Source of the DNA: Demequina sp. NBRC 110055
GTDB taxonomy: Bacteria; Actinomycetota; Actinomycetes; Actinomycetales; Demequinaceae
Reading direction: 5' to 3'
Assembly (NCBI RefSeq): GCF_002090135.1
Contig: NZ_BBRL01000007.1
Location: 124,001 to 188,000, forward strand
DNA: 64,000 nucleotides
Shown here: piece by piece, positions 35,130 to 45,800 of the stretch
Numbering within the stretch: the stretch's first letter is position 1
How the letters are laid out: every line of letters starts with the position of its first letter
Program-made: the position numbers and the translations under genes
The notes under the pieces: model-generated
The model's database searches: none
What the model saw: only the letters and a program-made list of their open reading frames with translations
What the model was told of the DNA's origin: nothing

Positions 35130-35785
35130 CCTGGCGGCCAGCCTTTTGGCTGGTCGCTGCCGCCGTCGTAGCCGTTGACCAGGCCACCAAGATCTGGTCG
35201 CTCAATAGCCTGGTGCCGTACGAGAAGCACGAGATTATCGGCGAGTGGCTGCAACTCCAGTTGGTATTCAACTCGGGTGCCGCCTTCTCGCTGGGAGCCG
35301 ACTACACGTGGATCGTGACGCTCGTCATGATCGCGATCACCGTCGGCATCGTCTGGTACGCGCGGCGCGCACAGTCGACCCTGGCGATCTGGCTCTTCGG
35401 CTTGGGCCTCGGCGGGGCGATCGGCAACCTCATTGATCGCGTGTTCCGGGAGCCGGGCTTCATGCACGGTCACGTGGTCGACATGATCAACTACAACAAC
35501 TGGTTCGTGGGCAACGTCGCGGACATCGCCATCGTCGGCGTCGCCGTGGTGTTCCTGATCGCGGCGTTCGCCGGTCGCACGGTGCTGGCGCCGTTGCAAG
35601 GTGGCGATGCTGGCAGTGCCGCTGCGGGCAGTGCCGATGGGGGCAGTGCCGATGCGGGCGACGCCACCCCCGCGGGTGACGCCGATCCTTCCACCACCGC
35701 ATCGGCCTCCGGCACCGCAGCAGACGCGCCCTCGCCGGCCGCGCCGTCACCCGCGACCCCGGACGCCGGGGCCCACCGTGGGTGA
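35126..35785 (+). CDS. lspA: Lipoprotein signal peptidase with an unusual Ala/Asp-rich tail
   Basis: LspA removes signal peptides from prolipoproteins in the membrane. The four-helix core shows VDQATK (17-22), NSGAAFSLG (49-57), [10 protein letters not shown], and the catalytic Asp pair in HVVDMI (Asp119) and NVADIAI (Asp133). After residue ~155 comes a 64-residue cytoplasmic Ala/Gly/Ser/Asp-rich tail, encoded partly by near-perfect 15-bp repeats (GGCAGTGCCGATGSG, 35625-35660), far beyond the usual end. The start is TTG at 35126, overlapping the upstream stop with GAGGAG before it. Confidence 0.94.
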   Translation: MTWRPAFWLVAAAVVAVDQATKIWSLNSLVPYEKHEIIGEWLQLQLVFNSGAAFSLGADYTWIVTLVMIAITVGIVWYARRAQSTLAIWLFGLGLGGAIGNLIDRVFREPGFMHGHVVDMINYNNWFVGNVADIAIVGVAVVFLIAAFAGRTVLAPLQGGDAGSAAAGSADGGSADAGDATPAGDADPSTTASASGTAADAPSPAAPSPATPDAGAHRG

Positions 35786-36695
35786 GACGCGCTACCTTCC
35801 CGTTCCCGACGCGCTGATCGGCGACCGCGCCGACGCCGCGCTGTCGCGCATGCTGGGCCTGTCGCGCACGAAGGCGGCCGATGTGCTCGCCGCGGGCGGC
35901 GTCATGCAGGACGGACGCACGCTCGCGAAGTCGGACCGCGTGGGCGACGGAATGCTCATCGTGGACCTGCCCGACGAACGCTCCGCGGCGCCGGAACCCG
36001 AGGTCCCCGGCGGCCTCGCGCTGGTGTACGAGGACGATGACCTGGCCGTCGTGGATAAGCCCGTCGGCGTCGCCGCGCATCCTTCGCCCGGCTGGACCGG
36101 CCCGACCGTGGTGGGGGCGTTGGCATCGGCGGGCGTGACGCTCGCGTCCTCGGGCGCCGCCGAGCGCCAGGGGATCGTGCATCGCCTCGACGTCGGAACG
36201 TCCGGCCTGATGGTCGTCGCGAAGTCCGACATCGCGTACTCGCACCTCAAGCGTGCGTTCAAGGAGCGCACAGTCGAGAAGATCTACCACGCGGTCGCGC
36301 AGGGCCACCTGGACCCCACCGCGGGCACCATCGATGCGCCGATCGGCCGCCACCCCAGCTCCGACTGGAAGTTCGCGGTGACGCAGGACGGCCGCCCGTC
36401 CATCACCCATTACGAGGTGCTGGAGATGTTCCCTGCGGCGTCGCTGCTGGAGATCCACCTCGAGACCGGGCGCACGCACCAGATCCGCGTCCACATGTCC
36501 GCGATGCGCCACCCGCTCGCGGGCGACCTCACGTATGGCGCCGACCCCACGCTGGCCACGCGCCTGGGCCTCACCCGCCAGTGGCTCCATGCCCGTGAGC
36601 TCGCGTTTGCTCACCCCACCCGTGACGGCGAGGTGCGGGTCACCTCCGAGTACCCGGCGGACCTTGCCGCGGCGCTGGAGACCCTGCGCGGCTAA
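35778..36695 (+). CDS. rluD: 23S rRNA pseudouridine synthase, RluD/RluA family
   Basis: This enzyme isomerises uridine to pseudouridine in 23S rRNA. The 305-residue protein has an N-terminal S4 RNA-binding domain (about 12-65: [20 protein letters not shown]) and the synthase domain with catalytic Asp138 in [15 protein letters not shown], then [13 protein letters not shown]. Its place right after lspA is conserved. The GTG at 35778 overlaps the lspA end by 8 bp and gives the normal domain spacing; longer in-frame starts lie inside lspA. Confidence 0.94.
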   Translation: MGETRYLPVPDALIGDRADAALSRMLGLSRTKAADVLAAGGVMQDGRTLAKSDRVGDGMLIVDLPDERSAAPEPEVPGGLALVYEDDDLAVVDKPVGVAAHPSPGWTGPTVVGALASAGVTLASSGAAERQGIVHRLDVGTSGLMVVAKSDIAYSHLKRAFKERTVEKIYHAVAQGHLDPTAGTIDAPIGRHPSSDWKFAVTQDGRPSITHYEVLEMFPAASLLEIHLETGRTHQIRVHMSAMRHPLAGDLTYGADPTLATRLGLTRQWLHARELAFAHPTRDGEVRVTSEYPADLAAALETLRG

Positions 36696-36728
36696 CCCCT
36701 CCGGCATCGGTTTGGCCCACGGTTGTGA

Positions 36729-36776
36729 CTGATGTGGCTGATGCGACGCGTGGGTGCGTCACATCAGCCACATCAG
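36729..36776. terminator. Long 21-bp inverted repeat between convergent genes, likely bidirectional terminator
   Basis: The left arm 36729-36749 (CTGATGTGGCTGATGCGACGC) and right arm 36756-36776 pair over 21 bp with a single mismatch at 36744 and a 6-nt loop GTGGGT. Within each arm CTGATG occurs twice. It lies between the rluD stop (36695) and the convergent hydrolase stop (36815), fitting a two-way terminator, though there is no T-run on either side and the arm is longer than most. Confidence 0.65.
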
Positions 36777-36814
36777 CGTGTACGAGCCCCATGTGTGGGC
36801 CACACCGATGGGAG

Positions 36815-37762
36815 TCAGGGGAGGGTCGCCAGGAAGTCCAGCATCGCTGTGCTGATCTGCGCGCGGGCCTCGTCGTCGCCGAGCGTGGGCGTGCCGTCGC
36901 CCGGCTGCACCCCGTAGTCGCCGAAGGACGCGTGGCTCGCGCCCTCGATCACGGTGAACACGGTGTCCTCGGGCAGGTCCGCGCGGGACGCCTCGATCTT
37001 GTCCGGAGTCGACAGCCCGTCCTCGGACGCGGAGATCGACAGCACCGGGACGGTGAGCGACTCGGAAATATCGTCGGCGGGGTAGGAGCCCAAGAGGATC
37101 AGCCCCGCCGTCCCGCCCAGGTCGTCGCCGTCGTGGTCGTCCGCCTGCATGGCCGCGACCGTGCCCCCGAGTGAGTGCCCGGCGACCACCCATTGCGCGA
37201 CATACGGCTCGCGCAGCGGGTCGGGCCAGCGCGACAGCGCCGTGAAGGCAATGCCAAGGGGCTGCTTGATGATGACGACCGGATACCCGGCCTCGGCGAG
37301 AGGCGTGAGCTCCGCGACGTAGGCGCGGGCGTCGACCCGCGCGCCCGGCTGGAACAGCACGCCGGTGCCGTCCACGGTAGTGCTGTCGACCCGGCTAAGG
37401 GTGATCTGCGTGGCCGTTTCCTCGACGGTGACGGTGTCGGTGCCGTCCATCGCGCTCAGCGAGGGCTCGGTCGCGCCGAACGGCGTGAGCCACACCAGGA
37501 ACGCCACCCACGCAAGGGTCGCGACGTAGCCGACGAGACGCAGCGCCAGGCGCCAGCCCCGCGGGCCGTCGTCGGACATCGGCCGTCGCCACGACCACAC
37601 GAGCATCGCGAGGCCCAGGAGCGCGGTAAGGCCCAGCAGGCCCGGGTACAGGGGGCTACCGTGGACGACCGGGCTCCATGCCGTCGCCAGGACCCAGGCG
37701 GGCCCCGCGACAGCGACGACCGCCACGATCCGGGTGACCCACCGGGGCCAGGTGCGCGTCAT
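36815..37762 (-). CDS. Membrane-anchored alpha/beta hydrolase
   Basis: This 315-residue protein has three N-terminal membrane helices (about 10-30, 38-57, 73-93) and an external alpha/beta-hydrolase domain. The nucleophile elbow is GHSLGG (Ser197), a likely acid is in SASEDGLST and the His in GASHASFGDYG near the C-terminus. The opening FQPGARVDARAYV resembles hydrolase family 5 members of actinobacteria. The substrate is unknown. Its ATG overlaps the stop of the upstream TetR gene, so the two form one operon. Confidence 0.85.
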   Translation of the reverse strand: MTRTWPRWVTRIVAVVAVAGPAWVLATAWSPVVHGSPLYPGLLGLTALLGLAMLVWSWRRPMSDDGPRGWRLALRLVGYVATLAWVAFLVWLTPFGATEPSLSAMDGTDTVTVEETATQITLSRVDSTTVDGTGVLFQPGARVDARAYVAELTPLAEAGYPVVIIKQPLGIAFTALSRWPDPLREPYVAQWVVAGHSLGGTVAAMQADDHDGDDLGGTAGLILLGSYPADDISESLTVPVLSISASEDGLSTPDKIEASRADLPEDTVFTVIEGASHASFGDYGVQPGDGTPTLGDDEARAQISTAMLDFLATLP

Positions 37763-38361
37763 CGGCGTTCCTGGTCAGGCGCGCTCAGCGTATCGAGGTA
37801 CGGGCCAAGGAGGCGCAGCACGGTGCGCTCGACGTCTTCGAGGCTCTCACCGGATTCGAGGCGTCGCGAGGCATGCACGACGACGGTGTTGATCATCGCG
37901 CCGATCCGCTGGGGTTCCTGCTCACCGCCGCGGGTCAGCGCATCGAGCAGCGGCTCCATGAGGGTCCGATGGAACTGGCTGGCGCGCGCGCCCAGGGCCT
38001 CAGCCGGGCCTACCGACGACAGCGCCTTGGCGAGCGCATGCTGGCCGCCCGCGACCATCGCGAGGTTCTCGTGGATGAACGCGCGGACGATGTCGCCCGG
38101 CTCGCTGAGTGGCGCGTACGCGTCCTCGAATCGCCGCTCCCACTGCGGGAAGGCGTGGGCGATCACGGCCTCGAGCAGGGCATCGCTCGACGAGAAGTAG
38201 TGATAAACGCTCGAACGTGACAGCCCCGCGCGCTGGCCCACGTCGGCCAACGAGGGAGTGGACTCCGGGTGCTCGTGCAGAGCCTCGATGGCGGCGTCGA
38301 GGAGGGCCTGGAGGCGTGCGGCGCGATGCTCGGCCACGGTGGCCTCGTCGATCTTCGGCAT
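37759..38361 (-). CDS. TetR-family transcriptional regulator
   Basis: This 200-residue repressor has an N-terminal helix-turn-helix (about 18-60: PSLADVGQRAGLSRSSVYHYF) and a ligand-binding helical domain. It overlaps the hydrolase gene by 4 bp (ATGA) and probably controls it; the inducer is unknown. The start at 38361 has GGGAGGGAG upstream. I saw no clear operator palindrome in the 62 bp between this gene and hrpA. Confidence 0.92.
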   Translation of the reverse strand: MPKIDEATVAEHRAARLQALLDAAIEALHEHPESTPSLADVGQRAGLSRSSVYHYFSSSDALLEAVIAHAFPQWERRFEDAYAPLSEPGDIVRAFIHENLAMVAGGQHALAKALSSVGPAEALGARASQFHRTLMEPLLDALTRGGEQEPQRIGAMINTVVVHASRRLESGESLEDVERTVLRLLGPYLDTLSAPDQERR

Positions 38362-38423
38362 ATCTCCCTCCCCAGTGTCGTCGCTGGTGTGCGTGGGTTG
38401 CGCTGCTCAGGGTAGCGCGACTG

Positions 38424-41400
38424 CTAGCCCAATTCCTTGAGGATGCGCTTGGCGGACACGGGCTCCGAGGTGCCCAGGCGCTGCGCGAACAGCGACACCC
38501 GTAACTCCTCGATCAGCCAGCGGGCTCTCTCCAGCCGGGCCGCCCTCTCGGGGTCGGGGCGCCCGCGCTCGTACGCCGCTGTCGCCTCCGCGACGGTGTC
38601 CGCGACGTCGCGCACCTGGCCCGCGAGGACCGCGTCCTGGTGCGGGTTCGCGGCGGCCTTGTCGAGCCGCTGCGTCAGCGCGGTGAGGTAGCGCGCGAGG
38701 TGCGGAAGGCGCTGGTGCGGGGTCGCGGCGATGAAGCCGTCATAGATCAGCGTTCCGGCGACCGCGCGCAGGTCCGCGAGCGTGGTGAGGAGGGCGAGGG
38801 AGTTGGCACCGCCGATCGCGACGTCGAGTTCGCGATACGCCGTGAGTGCCTGGGCGGCGACCGCTGCCACCGCGAGGACCTCGTCCTCGAGCGCAGCGCG
38901 GACGCGCTCGCGCAGGGACTCGTAGGCGGGGCGGTCGCGCACCGCGGCGAGATCGTCGTCTGCCGTGAGCCGCGCGATGGCCGCGCGCTGCAGGTCTGTC
39001 GCGAGGGCATCGGTGGTGCGGTACGGCGAGGCACCCAGCGCCATCGCCTGCTGAGCGTTCCATCGCGTGGTGATGCGCTTGGTCGCGAGGGCGCACTCGG
39101 TCAGCAGCAGGGCGGCCACGCCACCCGCGTGGGACGGCGCGATGGCCTCGGCATGCGCGAGCACACGCAGCGACACCACGTCCTTGTCGGCGGCGAGGGC
39201 GGGATAGCCCCGTACCGTCGCGGTGCCCGCCTGGACGGTGACCTCGGACGGGAGCGCGTCGGAGGGCGAGCCCTCGATCTCCGGCCAGCCGGCGAGGTCG
39301 CCTTGCTCGATGGTGCCGGTGAGCACGGAAGATCCATGCCGTGCGGAGGTGTCCGGCGCGGGCCCACCGGCGCGCGGCTCGGCCTCGGGCCCGGCCTTCC
39401 CTGATCCGCGGCGCGCCACGCCAGCGGGAGTCCCGATGGCCGCCGCGACGGCCGCCTGCGCCTCGGGCGCGAGACGACGTTGCAGCGACAACAAGGACGT
39501 GGACTCGCCCAACACCTCGCGCCCGTCCTCGACGCGGAAGGTCATGCGCAGGTGGTCGGGCAGGCGCTCCTCGTAGCCGTCCCACGACTCGGCGGGGATC
39601 TCGACGTCGCGTAGCTCACGGACCGCACGCGTGAAGGCCTCGCGGTAGGGCTCGGCCATGTCGCCCGCGCGGGCCACGTCCTCCCACGCGGGGGACTCGG
39701 CGCGTAGCCACGCGACGATCGCGCGCGCGGCGTCGGGCGCGGGCACGAGGAGCCTGCGCACCGTCTTCGGCAGCGCCCTGATGGTGGCGGTCGCGAGGTC
39801 GTCGGCCATACCCGGCACCATCCAGTCGAACCCGTCGGGCACCACACGGGCGAGGACCGCAACGGGGATGTGGACCGTCACGCCGTCCGCCGCGGAGCCG
39901 GGGGAGAGCTGGTACGTCAGCGGCAGCGTGAGGTCGCCTTGGGGCCAGGCATCCGGGAAGGCGTCGAGGTCGAGGTCCTCGTGCTCGGGCGCGACGTCAT
40001 CGAGGGAAAACGTCAGCAGCCGCGGGGAGCGGCGGCGCTCGCGGTCCCACCACCGGTCGAAGTGGCGCTGGGACACGATCGACTCGGGGAGGCGCTCGTC
40101 GTAAAAGTCGAACAGCGTGTCCTCGTCGACGATGAGCCCGCGCGAGCGCGTGCGCGCCTCGAGTTCCTCGGCCTCCGCGAGCACGCGCTGGTTGTCCTTC
40201 CAGAACCGATGATGCGTGCGCCACTCGCCCTGGACCAGGGCGTGCCGGATGAACAGCTCGCGCGCCTCCTCGGGGTGCAGGCGTCCCCACAACACCGTGC
40301 GGTCGGTGACGATCGGCACGCCGTAGAGCAGCACGCGTTCAGTCGCGACGGCCGCGCCGCGCTTGGCCGACCACACGGGCTCCGAGTGGGTGCGCTTGGC
40401 GAGGTCGCCCGCGAGCTCCTCAGCCCATTCGGGCTGGATCGCCGCGACGTCGCGCGCCCACAGCCGCGAGGTCTCGACCAGCTCGGCAGCCATCACGAAG
40501 GCAGGCGGTTTCTTGGACAGCGCAGAGCCGGGGAAGATCGCGAACCTGGTGCCACGCGAGCCCAGGTACTCGTTGCGCGCCTGCTTCTTGGCGCGACGCA
40601 TGGCCGCCTCGCGGGCGCCGCCGCTGAGGTGAGAGAACTGCGAGGCCTTGGGCTCGCCCGTCTCCTGCATGCCGATCTGGCTGAGCAGGCCGGACAGGAC
40701 GGAGCGATGGATCGCCTCCTCGTCCCACACGTAGCGCACCGAACCCGCGCGCGGGCCGTCGCCAGGGCGACCACCGCCCGAGGCTCCCTCGCCATCCGAC
40801 CCAGCCGCGGCATCGGCCGCCACCGCATCCTTGCGCGCCCATTCAATGCCCAGCGGCTTCGCGGCGATGCGGATCTGCTCGACCACGTCCTGCCACTCAC
40901 GAATGCGCAGGTAGTTCAGGTGCTCGGAGCGCACCTCGCGGCGGAACTGATTCCCGGAAAGCGAGCGCCGGCGCGCGCGCAGGTGCTCCCACAGGTTCAG
41001 ATAGGTGAGCACGTCGGAGGTCGGGTCCGCGAAGCGGCGGTGCAGGGCGTCGGCGGTCTCGCGCACCTCGGCGGGGCGCTCGCGGGGGTCCTGGATCGAC
41101 AGCGCGGCCGCGACGATCGCGACCTCGCGGGCCACGCCGCGGCGCGAACCCTCGACCACCATGCGGGCGGCGCGCGGGTCCATGGGCAGGCGCGACAGCG
41201 ACCGGCCGGTGGCCGTGAGCCGGGTGACGCCGCCGGACACCTCGATCGCGCCCAGCTCGCTCAGCAGCTGCACGCCGTCGCGGATGGCGCGCGTGTCCGG
41301 CGGCTCCACGAACGGGAACGCGGCGACGTCATCCGGCGACGAGACCACGCCCACGGCGATCATCTGCAGCAACACGGAGGCGAGCGACGTGCGCAGGATC

Positions 41401-42758
41401 TCGGGCTCCGTGAAGGCGGGTCGGCCCTCGAAGTCCTCCTCCGAGTACAGCCGGATCGCGATGCCGTCGGCCAGGCGCCCCGCGCGGCCCGAGCGCTGGT
41501 TGGCGCTGGCCCGCGAGATGGGCTCGATGGGCAGGCGCTGCACCTTGGTGGCCTTCGAGTAGCGCGAGATGCGCGCCGTGCCGGGGTCCACCACGTAGTG
41601 GATGCCGGGAACGGTCAGGGATGTCTCGGCGACGTTGGTCGCCAGCACGATGCGCCTGGCGCTGTGCGCCTCGAACACCCGATGCTGCTCGGCGGCGCTC
41701 AGGCGGCTGTACAGCGGCAGGATCTCGACGCGCCGGGCATGCTTGGGGTCGCGGGCGCGCGGGCCCAGGTGGCCCTCGAGCGCGTCGGCGGCGTCGCGGA
41801 TCTCGCGCTCGCCCGAGAGGAACACGAGGATGTCGCCCGCGCCCTCGGTCAGCAGCTCTTCACACGCCGCGACGATTCCTGTCGCCTGGTCGACCTCGTC
41901 GCCGCGCGTCTCGCCCGCGAGGGGGCGATAGCGGATCTCCACGGGGTACGTCCGGCCCGTCACCTCGACCACGGGCGCCGTCTCTTGGGCGGCCGATGCG
42001 TCGGCTGGCTCGGGTACGGCAGGCGCCATGGCATCGGGCGCCGCCTCGAGCGGCGGCAGCGGGCCGCCGGGGGCGAAGTGGCGGGCGAAGCGCTCGGAGT
42101 CGATGGTGGCCGACGTGATGATGATCTTGAGATCGGGGCGGCGCGGCAGCAGGTTGGTCAGGTAGCCGAGCAGGAAGTCGATGTTGAGGCTGCGCTCGTG
42201 TGCCTCGTCGATGATGAGGGTGTCGTAGGCGAGCAGGTCGGGATCGCGCTGGATCTGGGCCAGCAGGATGCCGTCGGTCATGACCTTGACGAGGGTCTTC
42301 TCCGAGCTCTCGTCGGTGAATCGCACCTGGTAGCCGACGATGTCGCCGAGCGTGGTGCCCAGTTCTTCCGCGATGCGTTCTGCGACGGAGCGGGCGGCGA
42401 TGCGGCGCGGCTGGGTGTGGCCGATCTGCCCCTCGCGGCCCCGACCGAGGTCCAGGCAGATCTTGGGCAGCTGGGTGGTCTTTCCCGATCCGGTCTCGCC
42501 CGCGACGATGACGACCTGGTTGTCGCGGATCGCGGCGGCGATGTCCTCGCGGCGTGCGCTCACGGGCAGCTCGGCGGGGTACGAGATGGGCGCGACGGTG
42601 ACGGCTCGCCTGGCCGATGCCGCGGCCTCAAGCTCGCGTCGGTTCACCTTGCGGTGGGGGTCGCGGGGATTCGGCTTCTTGCCTTGGCGACCCCGACGGG
42701 AGCCGCGCCCGCGCGGCTGGCCGGCACCGGCATCGGCCGTCGGGGACTCGTCACTCAC
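38424..42758 (-). CDS. hrpA: DEAH-box ATP-dependent RNA helicase HrpA
   Basis: HrpA is a very large DEAH helicase; in E. coli it rescues stalled or collided ribosomes. The 1444-residue protein has a basic disordered start, Walker A AGETGSGKTTQ (86-96), DEAH (184-187), ITSATID, TNVAETSLTVPG and QRSGRAGR, then HA2 and OB-fold regions. The long C-terminal part has the DUF3418-type sequence seen in HrpA. An Ala/Pro-rich insert (about 235-260) interrupts the helicase core after HFAPGGPLPP. The GTG at 42758 is the start; dnaE is divergent 76 bp away. Confidence 0.96.
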   Translation of the reverse strand: MSDESPTADAGAGQPRGRGSRRGRQGKKPNPRDPHRKVNRRELEAAASARRAVTVAPISYPAELPVSARREDIAAAIRDNQVVIVAGETGSGKTTQLPKICLDLGRGREGQIGHTQPRRIAARSVAERIAEELGTTLGDIVGYQVRFTDESSEKTLVKVMTDGILLAQIQRDPDLLAYDTLIIDEAHERSLNIDFLLGYLTNLLPRRPDLKIIITSATIDSERFARHFAPGGPLPPLEAAPDAMAPAVPEPADASAAQETAPVVEVTGRTYPVEIRYRPLAGETRGDEVDQATGIVAACEELLTEGAGDILVFLSGEREIRDAADALEGHLGPRARDPKHARRVEILPLYSRLSAAEQHRVFEAHSARRIVLATNVAETSLTVPGIHYVVDPGTARISRYSKATKVQRLPIEPISRASANQRSGRAGRLADGIAIRLYSEEDFEGRPAFTEPEILRTSLASVLLQMIAVGVVSSPDDVAAFPFVEPPDTRAIRDGVQLLSELGAIEVSGGVTRLTATGRSLSRLPMDPRAARMVVEGSRRGVAREVAIVAAALSIQDPRERPAEVRETADALHRRFADPTSDVLTYLNLWEHLRARRRSLSGNQFRREVRSEHLNYLRIREWQDVVEQIRIAAKPLGIEWARKDAVAADAAAGSDGEGASGGGRPGDGPRAGSVRYVWDEEAIHRSVLSGLLSQIGMQETGEPKASQFSHLSGGAREAAMRRAKKQARNEYLGSRGTRFAIFPGSALSKKPPAFVMAAELVETSRLWARDVAAIQPEWAEELAGDLAKRTHSEPVWSAKRGAAVATERVLLYGVPIVTDRTVLWGRLHPEEARELFIRHALVQGEWRTHHRFWKDNQRVLAEAEELEARTRSRGLIVDEDTLFDFYDERLPESIVSQRHFDRWWDRERRRSPRLLTFSLDDVAPEHEDLDLDAFPDAWPQGDLTLPLTYQLSPGSAADGVTVHIPVAVLARVVPDGFDWMVPGMADDLATATIRALPKTVRRLLVPAPDAARAIVAWLRAESPAWEDVARAGDMAEPYREAFTRAVRELRDVEIPAESWDGYEERLPDHLRMTFRVEDGREVLGESTSLLSLQRRLAPEAQAAVAAAIGTPAGVARRGSGKAGPEAEPRAGGPAPDTSARHGSSVLTGTIEQGDLAGWPEIEGSPSDALPSEVTVQAGTATVRGYPALAADKDVVSLRVLAHAEAIAPSHAGGVAALLLTECALATKRITTRWNAQQAMALGASPYRTTDALATDLQRAAIARLTADDDLAAVRDRPAYESLRERVRAALEDEVLAVAAVAAQALTAYRELDVAIGGANSLALLTTLADLRAVAGTLIYDGFIAATPHQRLPHLARYLTALTQRLDKAAANPHQDAVLAGQVRDVADTVAEATAAYERGRPDPERAARLERARWLIEELRVSLFAQRLGTSEPVSAKRILKELG

Positions 42759-42820
42759 GCCTCTATTGTTTCAGGCCTGAGCCGCGGCCCGGCGCGGCCC
42801 GCGATGTCGGCGGGCGGTCC

Positions 42821-42834
42821 TAGAATCTTGTGCC
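42821..42834 (+). promoter_or_regulatory. TANNNT box placing dnaE on a leaderless transcript
   Basis: TAGAAT (42821-42826) lies 8 nt before the dnaE ATG with no Shine-Dalgarno between them. It is the best -10 hexamer in the hrpA/dnaE divergent region. Confidence 0.5.
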
Positions 42835-45800
42835 ATGCCGGGCTCCGATTTTGTTCACCTCCATGTCCACACCGAGTACTCGATGCTGGACGGTGCGGCG
42901 AGGCTGAACGATCTGTTTGAGCACGCCAAGGAACTGGGTCAAACCGCGATCGCGACGACCGACCACGGCTACATCTTTGGCGCCTACGACTTCTGGGCCA
43001 AGGGCCAGCAGTACGGCGTGAAGCCCATCATCGGCGTCGAGGCGTACCTGACCCCTGGCACCGCGCGTCAGGACAAGACGCGTGTGCGGTGGGGCGAACG
43101 CGGCCAGGAGTCGGACGACGTCTCGGCCGGTGGTGCGTACACCCACATGACCATGTGGGCGCAGAACACCGTCGGCATGCACAACCTGTTCCGCATGTCC
43201 TCCTACGCGTCGCTCGAAGGACAGTTCCACAAGCCCCGCATGGACCGTGACCTGCTGCAGCGCTACGGCAAGGGCATCATCGCGACCACGGGCTGCCCGT
43301 CGGGTGAGGTCCAGACACGCCTGCGCCTGGGCCAGTACGACGAGGCACTCAAGGCCGCCGGCGAGTTCCAGGACATCTTCGGCGCCGAGAACTTCTACGT
43401 CGAGCTCATGGACCACGGCCTTCTGCTGGAAAAGCGTGTGCGCGAGGACCTGCTGCGCCTGGCCCACCAGCTGGGCGCGCCGCTGGTCGCGACCAACGAC
43501 TCGCACTACGTGCGCAAGGAAGACTCGGTCGCGCACGAGGCGCTGCTGTGTGTGCAGTCCGGCTCGAACCTCAACGAGCCCACCTACGAGCAGGGCGGCA
43601 AGCGCTTCGCCTTCAACGGCGACGGCTACTACCTCAAGAGCGCCGCGGAGATGCGCGAGCTGTGGCGCGAGCTGCCCGAGGCGTGCGACTCCACGCTCGA
43701 GATCGCCGAAAAGTGCGAAGTCGAGTTCAACACCAAGGCCGACTACATGCCGGTCTACGACGTCCCCGCGGGCGAGGACGAGCATTCGTGGTTCGTGAAG
43801 GAGGTCCAGAAGGGCCTGCACGAGCGCTTCGGCGAGACCATCCCGGCCGAGGTGCAGGAGCGCGCCGACTTCGAGATCGAGGTCATCGCTGGCAAGGGCT
43901 ACCCGGGCTACTTCCTGGTCGTGGCCGACTTCATCCAGTGGGCCAAGGACAACGGCATCCGCGTGGGGCCGGGCCGTGGTTCCGGTGCGGGCTCCATGGC
44001 CGCGTACGCCATGAAGATCACGGACATCGATCCGCTGGTCCACGAGCTGTACTTCGAGCGCTTCCTCAACCCTGAACGCGAATCCAAGCCCGACTTCGAT
44101 ATCGACTTCGACGAGCGCCGTCGCTCCGAGGTCATTCGCTATGTAAGCGACAAGTACGGCGAGGAGAAGGTCGCGATGATCGCGACCTACGGCACCATTA
44201 AGGCCAAGCAGTCGCTCAAGGACGCGGCACGAGCGCTCGGCAAGCCGTTCTCCGTGGGTGAGACGCTGACCAAGGCGTACCCCGAGGCGATCATGGGCAA
44301 GGACATGCCCCTGGTCGGCATCACCGATGCCAGCCACGCACGCCACCATGAGGGTGCGGACTTCCGGGCGCTGCTCGAGACCGATCCCGAGGCACAGGAG
44401 GTCTTCGAGCTCGCGCAGGGCCTCGAGGGGCTGAAGCGCCAGTGGGGCGTGCACGCCGCCGGCGTCATCATGTCCAGCCATCCGCTGATCGACATCATCC
44501 CGATCATGCGGCGCGAGCAGGACGGCGCGGTCATCACGCAGTTCGACTACCCGACCTGCGAGGGTCTGGGACTGGTCAAGATGGACTTCCTGGGGCTGCG
44601 CAACCTCACGATTCTCGACGACGCCCTCGACAACATCGTCGACAACGGCAAGGAGCCGCTGGTCCTCGAGGAGCTCGAGCTCGCCGATGAGGCGACGTTC
44701 GATTTGCTGGGCCGAGGCGACACCCTCGGCGTCTTCCAGCTCGATGGCACGGCCATGCGCCAGCTGCTGCGCCAGATGAAGCCCGACACGTTCGAGGACA
44801 TCTCCGCCGTCCTGGCGCTGTATCGCCCGGGCCCGATGGGCATGAACTCGCACACCAACTACGCGGAGCGCAAGAACGGGCGCCAGGAGATCTCGCCCAT
44901 TCACCCCGAGCTCGACGAGCCGCTGCGCGAGGTGCTGGGGATCACGTACGGCCTCATCGTGTACCAGGAGCAGGTGCAGCGCATCGCGCAGATCGTCGCC
45001 GGCTACACGCTGGGCGCGGCCGACCTGCTGCGCCGCGCAATGGGTAAGAAGAAGAAGGAGATTCTCGACAAGGAGTTCGGGAACTTCGAGGCCGGCATGA
45101 AGGCCAATGGCTACTCCGACGCCGCCATCAAGGCGCTGTGGGACACGCTGCTGCCGTTCGCCGACTACGCCTTCAACAAGGCGCACACCGCGGCGTATGG
45201 CGTGCTGTCGTTCTGGACCGCTTACCTCAAGGCGCATTACCCGACCGAGTACATGGCGGCGCTGCTGACCTCGGTCGGCACCGACAAGGACAAGTCCGCG
45301 CTGTACCTCGCCGAGTGCCGCCGCATGGGCATTACGGTGCTGCCGCCGGACGTCAACGAGTCCAAGGGCCTGTTCTCGGCCGTCGGCACCGACATCCGCT
45401 TCGGTATGACCGCCGTGCGTAACGTGGGCTCCAACGTGGTCGAGGCGATCGTGAAGACTCGCGAGGATAAGGGCGCCTTCACGTCCTTCCAGGACTTCCT
45501 CGACAAGGTGCCCGCGTCGGTGTGCAACAAGCGCACCATCGACTCGCTGATTAAGGCCGGAGCGTTTGACTCCCTGGGCCACACGCGGCGCTCCCTCAAC
45601 GCCGTCCACGAGCAGGCCATCGACTCGGTGGTCGGCGTGAAGCGCCAAGAGGCCACCGGCCAGTTCGACCTGTTCGGCATGGACGAGGAGATCGGCTCGG
45701 GCGTCAAGGTCACCGTCCCCGAACTCGAGGAGTGGGACAAGAAGACCAAACTCAACCTCGAGCGCGACATGCTGGGCCTCTATGTGTCCGACCATCCGCT

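Noticed and set aside
39870-42920. A 1016-residue open frame on the plus strand across hrpA
   Set aside because: It is antisense to hrpA, which has all DEAH motifs. The long open frame follows from the scarcity of stop codons in GC-rich DNA.
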